Shown here piece after piece: positions 10,942-21,778 of a stretch of 64,000 nucleotides of DNA. The position numbers were made by a program, and so were the translations under genes. The notes below the pieces were generated by a model. It did not search any database and was not told the DNA's origin. It saw only the letters and a program-made list of their open reading frames with translations. How positions within the stretch are numbered: position 1 is the stretch's first letter; each line of letters starts with the position of its first letter. The DNA is from Aporrectodea caliginosa (taxonomy: Eukaryota > Annelida > Clitellata > Crassiclitellata > Lumbricidae), in assembly GCA_020284085.1 (NCBI GenBank), contig JACEVL010000157.1, positions 647,001-711,000 on the forward strand, written 5' to 3'.

Positions 10942-11685
10942 TTGCCCAAACTGAGAAACGGACGAGCAAGGGCATTGCCATCTGGCCAGCCTTCTGTATG
11001 CCTCACTGTCTCTGTCTTTCTGTCCGTCCGTCCGTCCGTCCGTCCGTCTGCCTGTGTCTCGGTGCCGCATGTCACTAATTATAATGCAATGTCAATGTAT
11101 TCATCACTTCTCGCTCATCTAGAGGCTGGCTGATCGGGTATTCGAACCTCACACTTTCCATTCACCGCCTATAGGCCTAATGGCAGAAAGGCTCAAAACA
11201 CGAGAGTAGCCTACGGAACGCGCTAAGTAGCCTATGTCCATCTGTTTTGCAACATTAGAAACTCAGAGGCTTATCCAGCCAGCGTATTCATTCTAAAACA
11301 AACACCCCAGTTTTCGCATCTGTTTAGTTAGACTCCATGAATGAGGCATATGCTGATCGTTTGATTTCATCTTGCAATGTATTGTTAAGTCTGCAGCTCA
11401 GCTGTAGGCCTACAGAAATTTCTGTAGGTTTGATAAGCATTACACTCACTGCGTCGGAAACCTGGCACCGTAACATGATAGGTCTACCGATCCACTCATT
11501 CATCAATAGAGACCGAGATATAACATAACATAACATATCGCAAAGTTCATGAAAGAATGAAAGTATTCATCGTTAAATTTCGATATTGATTAATTCTTCT
11601 GTTGCAGGTCTACTATACATTCATGCAGCTACAACTAAATACACGCTCGTTCAATACTTCTGACTATAGTGTACATGTACTGGCG
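10942..11685. other. No gene seen; short GTCC repeat
   Basis: Contains a short (GTCC)n run at about 11021-11047. The remainder shows no coding or repeat structure that I can support. Confidence 0.5.
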
Positions 11686-11689
11686 AACA

Positions 11690-12275
11690 CATGTAGGCTA
11701 TGGGATATAACGTTATCACAACCCATACAGACCACCTCACAGCCACTTGCTCCTCCTCTTTTTATGCTATCAGAAAACTCAAAACCGATGGCCTTTCTTC
11801 CTCATCCATCCATAATGGAACCAAAGCCACTACCGTTGCTAAACTTCTATATGCCTCCCCATCCTGGTGGGGTCTTAGGCTCTTAGCCTGGCTTCCGATA
11901 AAGAACGCCTGGAAAAACTCCTAAAAAGAGCCAAACGCCTAGGTTACCTAGAGCAATCCTTTCCAACAGTCTCTGAACTTGCAAACATAGCCGATGCGAA
12001 ACTCCTTTTCTCCATATTACACAACCCCAAGCATATGTACTTCACCAACTCCTACCTCCACTCCGACCCCTCTCCTTTCACCAATTAAGACCTAAAGCAC
12101 ACAACCATACTCTCCCACCCAAGGACGACTCTCAATTTATTCCCAGATCATTAAATACTAGTTTATTCTGAAATCTTCTAATGAACTTTAATTATCCATT
12201 ATCACTCATGTTAGCATTTCTACGTTTTTGTCAGATTGTTTTTCTCAATAAACGAATATATATTCTCCTGCAATG
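11690..12275 (+). pseudogene. LINE reverse-transcriptase C-terminal fragment
   Basis: The translation from about 11748 contains LYAIRKLKTDGLSSSSIHNG and then LLYASPSWWGLRLL. A shift of frame leads into KERLEKLLKRAKRLGYLEQ and an LHNPKH/LRP-like tail. This is the C-terminal RT/connection region of a Jockey/CR1-type non-LTR retrotransposon. Frameshifts and stops make it a dead fragment. An AATAAA lies near 12249. Confidence 0.75.
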
Positions 12276-12661
12276 TAATGTATTTATCACTTCTGGCGTG
12301 CAGTGTGTATGGAATGTGTAACATACAGTATATGTATTTCAATACAAGTACAGGCCTGTTCACACTATACAGAAAGGAACGTAGAAGAGTAGCCTATGCA
12401 AAGTAATGCAAAACAAATCAATTACTCATATTGCCCTCTATCTCCACTAGTTCTGTCATCGTTAAATGTAGGCCTAGTCAATACATCACCAACCAAATTG
12501 ATCTAGACACGCATAGTCTACTGCACTAAATCCTATAAACAAAGGCACACAGCTCATGTATACTGAGGTCTTGAAATGGACCATACAAATATCAATAATC
12601 TAAGCCTTTGTCAAAATGTACCATTTAACACTAAATTCCATATTTTGAACCTTCCTGTTAA

Positions 12662-13124
12662 GGGGCCGTCCATAAATGACGTCACGCACCTAGGGGGGGA
12701 GGGGGGTCGGAAATTTGTGACGATGTGTGACATGGGGGTGGGGGGTCTGAGGTAGTGTAACGTCACACCAGGTCTATGTTATTAAATTTAACAATTAACA
12801 ACAATTTAATTTTAATAATAACAGCACTAATTTTGAGGATTAAATTTTCATTATTTTTTAATTATTTTAATGTATACGGGTACCATTATTAATAATTTTC
12901 GAATTATTTCAATATTTGGTCACCATTAGATTTTAAAATATTCATGCTTTCGCTATTTGTTCCATGAAGGAGCATTTTGCTTCGCCATGGAAATTGGTTT
13001 TAAGGGGGTCAGAGCTTTGTGACGTCATTTTCAGAGGGGGGTCTGACTTTTTGTGACGAAGTGTGACGAAAGGGGGGTGTTAAAAATCGGCCAAAATAGC
13101 GTGACGTCATTTATGGACGGCCCC
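12662..13124. mobile_element. Non-autonomous DNA element with TAA target duplication and CRE-containing termini
   Basis: Nearly perfect inverted termini read GGGGCCGTCCATAAATGACG inwards from both sides, flanked by TAA (12659-12661 and 13125-13127). A 3-bp TWA-type duplication suggests the PIF/Harbinger group, though this is not proven. There is no ORF. Canonical TGACGTCA sites occur at 12677-12684, 13020-13027 and 13102-13109. Confidence 0.8.
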
Positions 13125-13969
13125 TAACATTAGTTTTATATTTTTTATTCTATCCTTATTATTCTTTTGAACTAGCTGTAGGCTAATCAGTTGCGGTGTA
13201 TCAACTGTTTTTGAGTGTAAAAATAAACGAATAATTGTAATAAATAATCTTCGGCGCTCTGGCTGTTCAATTGACCGAGAAAGCGTAGAATAATAGGCCT
13301 AATAGTAATCTTCGTTTAATGTTTCAAACTGACAAGTACGCAGGATGATTACAATTGATAGCACGAACGGATGATCACAAGATATTACAGGAGTCGAATT
13401 TAACTTTTGTTTTGGGCTTGTCCGACCTTACGACCATTGGCCTATTCATAAGCTAGAAATCTTATCAGACCCATTTGTCCAGATGCGCTTATACATGTAG
13501 CTACAATTAATTACGTATAAAACCGCGTATCTATAATGTGTTATTCTCACCTCAAATGATGATCAACGGTGGATCGCAATTTCGATCCGGAATAGCGTCT
13601 TCAGCTGTCGATTGATCGCTAATTGATGGAGGGTCATCTGCTGTTGGCCTACTTGGGGCGTTTGAGGCAGCTGGGCCTATAGTCGAGCTGGGTCATTAAC
13701 GGTTTTTTAAATGCTGATCTTTATCGGTTTCCTAAACATCACGATATCGGTTGGTTAACGATTAAACAGACTCACCAATGGCCATTGAGCTGAGGCGCAA
13801 GGGAGAGGGCCTCACTCATATTATTATACTGTATAGTCGGTAGGCCTATTGCGCACGAGCTGGATAGATAACATAAATGAGGACATAACGTCATTTTGGT
13901 CCACACTAAGGGAGCAATGGACTTGACAAATGACCGAGGTCAATGGAGGTCATTTATTATGCGTACGTA
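13125..13969. other. No gene seen
   Basis: Intergenic sequence upstream of the GPCR with several TAGGCCTA palindromes (for example about 13310 and 13843) and no coding signal. Confidence 0.5.
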
Positions 13970-14025
13970 ATGATGATGATGATGGTGATGGTGATGGTGA
14001 AGAAGACGACGACGACGACGACGAC

Positions 14026-14105
<80 letters not shown>
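13970..14105. repeat. (GAT)n/(GAC)n microsatellite
   Basis: About 45 triplets, mostly GAT with GGT and GAC variants at the left end. Poly-Asp, poly-Met, poly-Ser and poly-Ile open frames over it are artefacts. Confidence 0.95.
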
Positions 14106-14107
<2 letters not shown>

Positions 14108-14877
14108 GTTTTGCTAAAATGTGATGGCTCATTCCGCTCATAAATCACAATGTTTGGTATCGGAAGTGAGCACAAGCGTCCACTCATTAGCTTAGCAGAG
14201 ACGGTCTCTTAATTATTATCTGAATGGTCTACCGCGAACTACTGCGCTTACTGTCTTCATCGCTGTTTAGTTGTTTAATAAAGTGCTATTATTCTCCGTC
14301 GTTCCCCATCAGGTGCAATTTAACCTTTGCACTGTAACTCGCTACTTGGTCGGTTGTGTGGTAGTCACGTGACTGATGTAGCGATGAGAGAGAGACTGCA
14401 CCGGGTCGATTGCTAAGCCGATTATCGTTCTGCATGCACAGCACGCCCTCTGCCGATTGCGCCACTCGGTTATAACAACAGGAATCTGGTTTCCGGTCGG
14501 CTTTGCGCAGCGGTGGCAGTGAACGAGCGTGAGCTGGATGACAACCGGCGTCCAGGCTCTGACGGCGGCAGAAAGGGAGGCGCCACGGGTGGTAGGAAAA
14601 CGGCGTTCCACTCGGGTGATTTCCAGTCGATGTGTCTGCATCTCTTCGTTTCTCTCTCAGTTAATTCAGTCGCATCTGTCGTTCACGATGACCAAACGAG
14701 TTTTAAGCGCATTTGAGGGAGTAGAAAGAGGCAGCGATGCTCCTGACATCCACCAAAAGTATCCCCAAAACCTTCACCATAGTTCGCGATTTTACCAGTT
14801 TCATCGACATCCGATGGATAAGCTGTCGCTTGAGGATCTGGCGCTATAGAAGTCGCTAGACACGATAACACGGAGCC
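14106..14877 (+). other. 5' flank and presumed leader of the GPCR gene
   Basis: CpG-richer sequence directly upstream of the receptor ORF. An in-frame TAA at 14866-14868 closes the receptor frame 12 nt before its ATG. No clear TATA box or splice acceptor next to the ATG was recognised, so the transcription start is unknown. Confidence 0.5.
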
Positions 14878-16728
14878 ATGGATCTGAATCTGACGTCAGA
14901 TGATTTGCTAAACGATACGATCGACGACGATCTGGATAATCTGACGAGAAACGTTCGTTCCCGATGGACCGGTGACTTTCCGTATCCGAGTCTCCACTCG
15001 TGGCAACACATCGTTCTGGCTTCGCTCGTCGTCTGCGCCATAATGGTGGCCATCGTCATCGGAAATGGACTGGTAGTGGTAGCCATTTCCGTCGACAAGA
15101 GCCTCAAGGGCCTTCAGAACTGGTTCGTCGCATCTCTGGCGGTCAGCGACCTCCTCGTCGGACTGTTCATCATGCCTCTGTCGCTGGCCAACGAGTTGAT
15201 GGGCTACTGGTACTTCGGAGACACCATCTGTGAGCTGTGGCTGTCGACCGATGTCCTCCTCTGCACCGCATCCATCCTCAACCTCTGCCTCATCAGCCTC
15301 GACAGGTACTGGTCCATCACGCGAGCAATCACCTACATCAAACAACGCACGAGGAACCGCGCCATCCTCATGATCTCCATCGTCTGGCTGCTTTCCATGA
15401 CCATCTGCTTCCCGCCATTGGTCGGATGGAAGCGACCACAACCGATGCTCTCCGGGTACCCGCTCTGCATACTCAGCGAGGAACCCGGGTACGTCGTCTA
15501 CTCGTCCATTGGGTCCTTCTACCTTCCGCTCGTCGTCATGGTCCTCGTCTACTTCAAGATCTACAAGGCAGCCAGAAAGCGCGCCAGACGAAATCTGAGC
15601 AGGTCTGGTGGAGTGGCGTTCCCGGAGAAGACCCTGCGATCGAGGCTGATGCGCAGAACCACGTTCTCCACTTCGAATTCAGTTCCAGACGAAAGCGGAA
15701 CCCCGCAGATCGGACCCTCGAAGTCTACCACCGTCTCTACGCAGTGTAACTCCAATCAAAGACATGGTAAACAGTTGATTACGGAAAAGGAGAATTGCTT
15801 TCCAAAGGAAAATAACGACGTCGTTCTACCTCTGGCCAACCAAGGCCCGAATGACAGCGCAGCCATTCCACTGAGCGATCAGCCCGCGATGGCGGAAACT
15901 GTAAAGGACGGTAATGCGGGAGACGATTCCCTGGAAAGGTCTGGAAGCATTTCTATCCGTGCTTCCGTGGAGTTGCACCGGAACCCAGCGTGCCACTCGG
16001 CTCAGTCGACGCTGGGCAGCGAGACTCCTCCACCGGTCTTCCATTACGATGACGAACCATCTGGAACGGAGAGCGACTGCCTCCAACATCCTCATTGCCA
16101 TCATTCTCATAATCAGCAGCAGCAGCAGCATCTTGATGGTGGGGCTGATCATCGCCCTCTGGCTCTGCAGCTTCTCGTCGGTCGTTGTTCCGTTCCCAGT
16201 TCCCGCCGTGGAACCTCGTCGAGCGTCGATTTGGACAAAGACGGGGTATCCGTCGAAAGAAGAACGATCAGCCACCTACCGGACAACTTTCTCCAGTACA
16301 TTCCAGCCATACTGTCGCGTCGCCATCTTTCCGGTTTCACCCACCAACCGCCGCATCAGCAGCAGCAGCAACAACAGCAGCAGCGCCCCCAAGCGAACGA
16401 TCGACGCCACCTGGCGAGTGCTGACTTCGACCGTGCCAAGCGTCGGGTGGCGAGGGCTAAGGAGAGGCGGGCGATCGTAGTGCTTGGCATCGTCATGGCA
16501 TCGTTTGTCGGATGCTGGTTGCCGTTTTTCTCCATCTATCCGATCATGTCGGTGGCTGGGCTGGAGGTGCCAAACAGCGTCTTCGCGGTCATCTTCTGGC
16601 TCGGCTACTGCAACTCCGCTCTCAATCCCATCATCTATACCATCTTCAACCAGGACTTCAGGAATGCCTTCGCCCACATCCTCTTCAGACGCAGAGCATC
16701 CTATCGACATCATCATCAGGCCTACTAA
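14878..16728 (+). CDS. Aminergic G-protein-coupled receptor (octopamine/alpha-adrenergic-like), intronless
   Basis: A 616-residue class A receptor in one exon. The start is supported by the GCCATGG context and an in-frame TAA 12 nt upstream. Visible landmarks are three N-glycosylation sites (N4, N12, N21), N63 (1.50), D91 (2.50), the C118/C197 disulfide pair, amine-binding D125 (3.32) in STDVLLCTAS, and DRY at 142-144. TM5 has S209, S210 and S213 (5.42, 5.43, 5.46) before P217, then come CWLPFF (546-551) and NPIIY (583-587). The short second loop with EEPGYVVYSSIGSFYLPL resembles alpha-1 adrenergic and alpha-type octopamine receptors, while TM3/TM7 also recall alpha-2 types. The third intracellular loop is very long (about 231-525), with polyQ runs at 413-417 and 494-502. 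The ligand is probably a phenolic monoamine (octopamine, noradrenaline or tyramine); the subtype is unresolved. Confidence 0.95.
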   Translation: MDLNLTSDDLLNDTIDDDLDNLTRNVRSRWTGDFPYPSLHSWQHIVLASLVVCAIMVAIVIGNGLVVVAISVDKSLKGLQNWFVASLAVSDLLVGLFIMPLSLANELMGYWYFGDTICELWLSTDVLLCTASILNLCLISLDRYWSITRAITYIKQRTRNRAILMISIVWLLSMTICFPPLVGWKRPQPMLSGYPLCILSEEPGYVVYSSIGSFYLPLVVMVLVYFKIYKAARKRARRNLSRSGGVAFPEKTLRSRLMRRTTFSTSNSVPDESGTPQIGPSKSTTVSTQCNSNQRHGKQLITEKENCFPKENNDVVLPLANQGPNDSAAIPLSDQPAMAETVKDGNAGDDSLERSGSISIRASVELHRNPACHSAQSTLGSETPPPVFHYDDEPSGTESDCLQHPHCHHSHNQQQQQHLDGGADHRPLALQLLVGRCSVPSSRRGTSSSVDLDKDGVSVERRTISHLPDNFLQYIPAILSRRHLSGFTHQPPHQQQQQQQQQRPQANDRRHLASADFDRAKRRVARAKERRAIVVLGIVMASFVGCWLPFFSIYPIMSVAGLEVPNSVFAVIFWLGYCNSALNPIIYTIFNQDFRNAFAHILFRRRASYRHHHQAY

Positions 16729-18265
16729 GAAGAACCCACTGCACAACAGTCGTCACATATCGCCCCTCACACAAACACCCGTTCAAACAAAACAGAAGCA
16801 AGCGGCTGGAAAGTAATTACACACATACATAGGCCGACATACGCATGTAATAGCTTTTATAGTAATTTACGATCTATGTGTAGACGACAAATCAATTATT
16901 TCAGCGCAGTAGATCATACATCTGTGTCAAATTTGTCGGATAAATTATATTCAACAGTCCTCGTAGATACATTAGCCATAAATGACACCTGCATGCCGCA
17001 ACACTGTCAAAACTGATTCCGTAAACACCTGTGTATTATTAGTCTCGTATCACCTCCGATAAATGCAGACCATAGGCCGCTAATGCTATTAACTTTGTTT
17101 TCAAAATACATGTGTATTTATATGTGATTCTATAAACGAACACAATGCATTAGATTCCATTATTGTATCAAAAGTTATCACACGTGCAGGGAAAAGATAC
17201 GCAGAGCCAAACTGCGCGGGCTGTTTGCCTCTCTCACTGTGTCTTACCTCTTAACACCAGGCCTGTAGGTGACGATGCGCTGTTTTAGTATGCTCTATGT
17301 TTGCAGTCATTCCGAGAAGCATCCATGCGCATCAACTGTTATAACAACTTCAGTTTTGTATTATAACTTGGGCGAGCGACCAGTCTTCTTTCTGATCTAG
17401 TTTGATCTTCTAATTATAATTGATAGAGAATTTCAGATGCACTCATTTATGGCTAGGCCTACTAGCATATATACGACGCTAATGGAACAGAATCTAATTT
17501 CGACCAGGCTTTCCGGGATGCAAGAATCTATCCTGCCGCCAATTTGAACCCTCATTAGACATCCCACCATCACGCCAACCTATAGAGAGGAGTATCGTAC
17601 ACCCAACTGGAAAGCTTATAAATTTATGGCTCAAGTATATGGACAAAATAAGCTAATGCATAGCCTCTAAAGCTGCCTATATCTCTTTTGAATTCATGCA
17701 AAGCTGTCGTGGATCACAGCGTTCAGTTTTAATTATCACGGACGTCTATAAAAGAACTTTATGCGTCTGTCGGAAAATAACTTCTAGTTTTCGGGAATCT
17801 ATGCTAGAAGCTGATTCGCAGTCTAGAGGCAAATGCGCAGAGTGATAAAATGGCTTTAGCGGTTGCCTACACCGCGTTCGCAGAGAGCCACTATAATTAG
17901 AGCTTAAGGCTTCAGGTCTACCTAAGTATATGCACCGAGGGTCGTATACGGTCCACAAGTACACGTGTACTACTAAAGACTGAAGTCCCAAAGAAGGTCC
18001 TTAACGACAGCTGCAATTGCCAGAGAGATCGCTTTCCTTGTTATTTCCCACGAGTTATATTAACGACGCCGAAGATACCTATATCAGTCTCTAGCACAGC
18101 CCCTACTACATCTTAAATGTTATGTGCCCCAAAATTTATTTAGAGCCCTGTGTACATCTTTCGATGGGCCTCCTGTTTAATGTCACAGTTCAATAGGACA
18201 GAAAGAAGTTCGAATTGACGGTAAAAGTCTCAGTCGGAAGTCCCTCGCACGCACGTATAACCAAA
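16729..18265. other. 3' flank of the GPCR; no gene seen
   Basis: No polyadenylation signal is obvious close to the stop codon. The rest is unremarkable AT-rich sequence with no supported ORF. Confidence 0.45.
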
Positions 18266-18500
18266 CCTTGACCATCGTAATCGCAATCTCGAAATTTATA
18301 ACCATAACCAAAATTTGTATTGCTTTAAGCACTACTTAAAAGCTAAAGCGTAAGGCACCAGCTTATTCACGACGTATTGTAGACCTAGCTATAAATGAGT
18401 CGTATCAGAACAAATTGACAATTGCCCAATCTCTAGACAACCCTTTACCTTGACGCAGCGCTCGTGAATAAGCTGGTGCTTTGCTCCTAGCTTTGGAGTT
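18266..18500. repeat. Inverted pair of the dispersed 55-bp repeat (copies B and C)
   Basis: Copy B (about 18336-18395, plus) contains GCACCAGCTTATTCACGACG. Copy C (about 18450-18500, minus) contains GCACCAGCTTATTCACGAGC followed by GCTGCGTC. They face each other about 60 bp apart and could form a fold-back. CGTAATCGCAATCT upstream of copy B is shared with copy D at 54667, so the family extends beyond the core. Confidence 0.7.
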
Positions 18501-19600
18501 TACGAGAATTAATTGACCGATGACATGTTCACAATTCCTGGCCCATGTCCGCTGAGGTTGAAGAATGGCAACTGCATTAGCCTCAAACGGTTATGCTCAC
18601 CAGCCGGCACTTCTTGGGTTGATGATAGAACGCGTTATGTGCCTCGCGCAACTGGGTCCATGTTGCCCGCTGGATCATTCGTAAGCACAGCGTGCCTGGT
18701 GATCGTTTGACTTTTACGTAAGCCCCTATTACAGCGTATAGGGTCGATGCCACTAAGAAGCCAGCTCTGAAAGTGAAAGCGTCAGAGTTGCACAAAGAAC
18801 GAGGTCATTCGTCTCAACATCAAGGAAGATTGCTGATCGCTACGCTTCCCATCCACCCAACCATCATATTTATATCAACACTTTAGGCTGAAGCTTCTTA
18901 CTTACCATCGATGACTGTACAGTGTACAAGTTTCTGGCCTAATGTACATACACGCACGGTGACTTCAGCACTCGTACCCAGGTACCCTATAACCCATCGC
19001 CAATTATTCTTCACGCATAAAAATACGTAAAAGTTCAACGATAAATGCGCTCTGGTAGTGCCAGTCCCAAGCCTGGAGAAATTAGGAGGGCGACGTGAAC
19101 GACCCTGGCAGCCATAAGAATGTCGTTAAACGCTGGAAACTGCTACTCACGCATAAAAGTACGCTTAGCATCAATAGGCAGATTAAAATAGCAATTATCA
19201 CGACCATCCATAATACAAATCATGAAAAGAATTTCGTTTGAAGAGCTGACAATAGAGAGTCGTGGGTTAATTATATCGGCAGCTGATATAGCGCCAGGTT
19301 CATCGTCTGCATGAACGGTGCAACGTCAGACCGACGACATCGGCGCCGTTAATAATTCATCATGATAAATTAGCTTCGCCTCTTAGAATACGATGCGAGA
19401 CTTTAAAAGCTTTTTTGTCAGTTATGTAGCATAAATGTGTCTTACTAATTAGTCATACTGATTCAAGTTGACGTAGTCTATGACAAGTTAATCTCGTCAT
19501 CATCATCATCATCATCATCATTTTTTTGCCAAAAAGTTTAAAATTCAGAGGTTGTAGAGAACCATTCTAGTCTCGTATCATTAGCTAGTATAATTACCAT
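18501..19600. other. No gene seen
   Basis: Short open frames at 18513-18795 have no recognisable domain. A short (ATC)n run lies near 19497-19521. Confidence 0.45.
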
Positions 19601-19607
19601 ATTTAAT

Positions 19608-19671
19608 ATGATAATAATGATAATAATAATAATAATAATAATAATAATTATTATTATTATTATTATTATTA

Positions 19672-19764
<93 letters not shown>

Positions 19765-19855
19765 GAATTAGAATTAGAATTAATATTATTATTATTTTTA
19801 TTGTTGTTGTTGTTGTTGTTATTTATTATAGGTCTAATTATTATTATTGTTGTTG
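19608..19855. repeat. Compound (TAA)n/(TTA)n/(TTG)n microsatellite
   Basis: The sequence switches from TAA to TTA triplets (about 19617-19765), giving an inverted arrangement, then passes through GAATTA units into a TTG run near 19801-19820. The poly-Ile open frame across it is not a gene. Confidence 0.95.
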
Positions 19856-19929
19856 AATAGTCTTCTGCATCAGTGAGGGAATTTCAGGTGTCGGTCTCTT
19901 GGCGCATGACTACTCATTTGGACTCTCCC

Positions 19930-20242
19930 ATAACAAAACAGGCTTTGCGCTGGCTCCCAATTCGTAGACCAACTTTTGATCCACCTTATCCACTCCCCCT
20001 TGTGGAATCTGCGGACTCTTAGTTACGACATTGTTCTACACCCGGCCATCCTTTTACTCTTTAGTAGAACCAATCCGAAGATCATCCTCAATTAATATTC
20101 TTAAATCTAAACTTAAAACTTATCTCTTCTCTAAGTACTATGATTAGTAACTACATGTACAGTGTAACGCGTTCTTTGAGTAAGACTCCGTTTTGTTAAG
20201 GCGCTTAATAAATACAAGTTGTATTGTATTGTATCCCTGCAG
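19930..20242 (+). pseudogene. LINE 3' end fragment with (TTGTA)n tail
   Basis: Conceptual translation in shifting frames shows LRWLPIRR (the HWLPI block of LINE RT C-termini) and later LKLISSLSTM in place of the usual FKSKLKTYLF block. It ends in AAGGCGCTTAATAAATACAA and a TTGTA-repeat tail. The same tail type follows the SINE at 26577, which suggests shared retrotransposition machinery. Confidence 0.65.
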
Positions 20243-20323
20243 CCAGACGTTGTATCATGCTCCACTGCTACAGCGCCACATAACATTATGGTACTTTAGT
20301 TAATAAATAATGTTGAAGGTTAC

Positions 20324-20395
20324 TGACGTCACAATCATTGTTACGCTAATAAACGCAATGGCTTAATATGTCATAGTGATTTAAGATTGACGTCA
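20324..20395. promoter_or_regulatory. Two canonical CRE palindromes upstream of the zinc-finger gene
   Basis: TGACGTCA occurs at 20324-20331 and again at 20388-20395, 99-170 bp upstream of the ATG at 20494. The octamer is the known CREB/ATF consensus site. Function at this gene is inferred from position only. Confidence 0.55.
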
Positions 20396-20493
20396 TCTCG
20401 TGGTCTAGGAACGAACTAAGAGAAATTTGGAGCGTTTTTCTCTTGCAACCAGTATAGACACATAACGCTAGACCCTGAAGTTAAAGCTTAGCG

Positions 20494-21778
20494 ATGCCGC
20501 GAAGTGGGGAGCAAGGCGTTTTACCTGGATTCGTGTACAAGACAGATGAACCCGATCAAGGACTCGTACCAGCGCCACAGCTCTGCTTCCACGAAACCGG
20601 ACAAGATGACCTGAGCCGTAGCCAGACCTACCAGTCAGACGGAATCAACCATGCAACGTCGAATTGGGTGACACAGGAGCAGGTCTACTACAACAGAGAG
20701 GTAAGAGGTCAGTGGAGCTACGAGAACATCATTCATCATGAGGGACACGACCATGAATATAGCCAGCAGATCCAATTCCTTATGGCCGACCAAACCCGTG
20801 TTCGATATGGCAATTCCACAATCCCTAATAGCGTTGATTGTACAGGTGGTGTCGGGGGACAATACGGAAACTACGGATACCAGGATTATTGCGTTCAACC
20901 GATTAAACTCCAGGCAAGTGACTACCCTGAGAATCCGAGTTATGGGAGACCAGGTTACATGGAGCAAGGCATCGCAAATTCTGATTACGAAAATCAAACA
21001 CAAAACAATCTCCGGCAGATCTTTAATCCAGAAAGACTCGAGAATCCTTACATATATACAGAGAACGATGATTCTGCCATAGATCTTAGTCTTCACCATG
21101 AGCATCGAGCGAATCAGTTCGGAACCTCCAGTATCACAGATTCAGACATCGAAGTTCTAGACTGGCGACTTGGAGCTCAATACTGGAATTCGTTGGACAT
21201 TCCTTTAGACATGTCTATGCATAGACCGGTGATGGACCAGTTTGTCAGTGGTGAAAGCGCACTGCTGGAGAGCCAGATACAATACGCGAGCAGTTTTGGA
21301 AATCTTCCTAGATCATCCACTGGAACGGCCAATAACACAGATTCAAACATGGAGACAATAGACTGGCGAGCTGTAGCTCAAGACTGGAATTCGTTGGACA
21401 TTCCTTTAGATATGTCTATGGATAGACAGACGATGGACAGAGGTCACAGCGAAGCGGTGGAGAGCCAGAAGCAGTCTGCCAGCAGTCTTGGAAATCTCCC
21501 CGGACCGAGTGGAACGGTTAATCTGAGGACATCGTCACAAACTAACTCAACGGGAACCAAGACGCTGAAGACACGCAGGAAGAGAAAATCTCCAGAAGAT
21601 CCTCCAGTTGAACCACCGAAGACGAGGAGCGAACAGTTGCTGCAAATTCGGGAGAGCGAACTACTCGCAAGCTACCGTCCCATTCTGCCTAAACCCACGG
21701 AGATAAAAAGTCCCAAACAGAGGAAAGCTGAAGATGACAGGCAAAATGGTAGGAAACGGAGGTTATCTCGTATTTTAG
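20494..21778 (+). CDS. Zinc-finger gene exon 1
   Basis: Encodes residues 1-428 and the first base of codon 429. It is rich in Tyr, Gln, Ser and Asp, with a basic KTRRKRKSPED segment near residue 357 that could serve as a nuclear localisation signal. If unspliced, the frame would stop two codons after the donor (TAA at 21784), so splicing is needed to join the fingers. Confidence 0.85.

Noticed and set aside
13930..14187. Poly-Asp, poly-Ser, poly-Met and poly-Ile open frames
   Set aside because: Six-frame translations of a GAT/GAC triplet microsatellite.
14908..16832. Antisense and out-of-frame open frames of 60-190 codons
   Set aside because: Shadows of the GC-rich GPCR coding exon; they lack domains and their own start context.
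20635..21105. 156-codon antisense open frame
   Set aside because: Lies opposite the zinc-finger exon 1 and matches no family.
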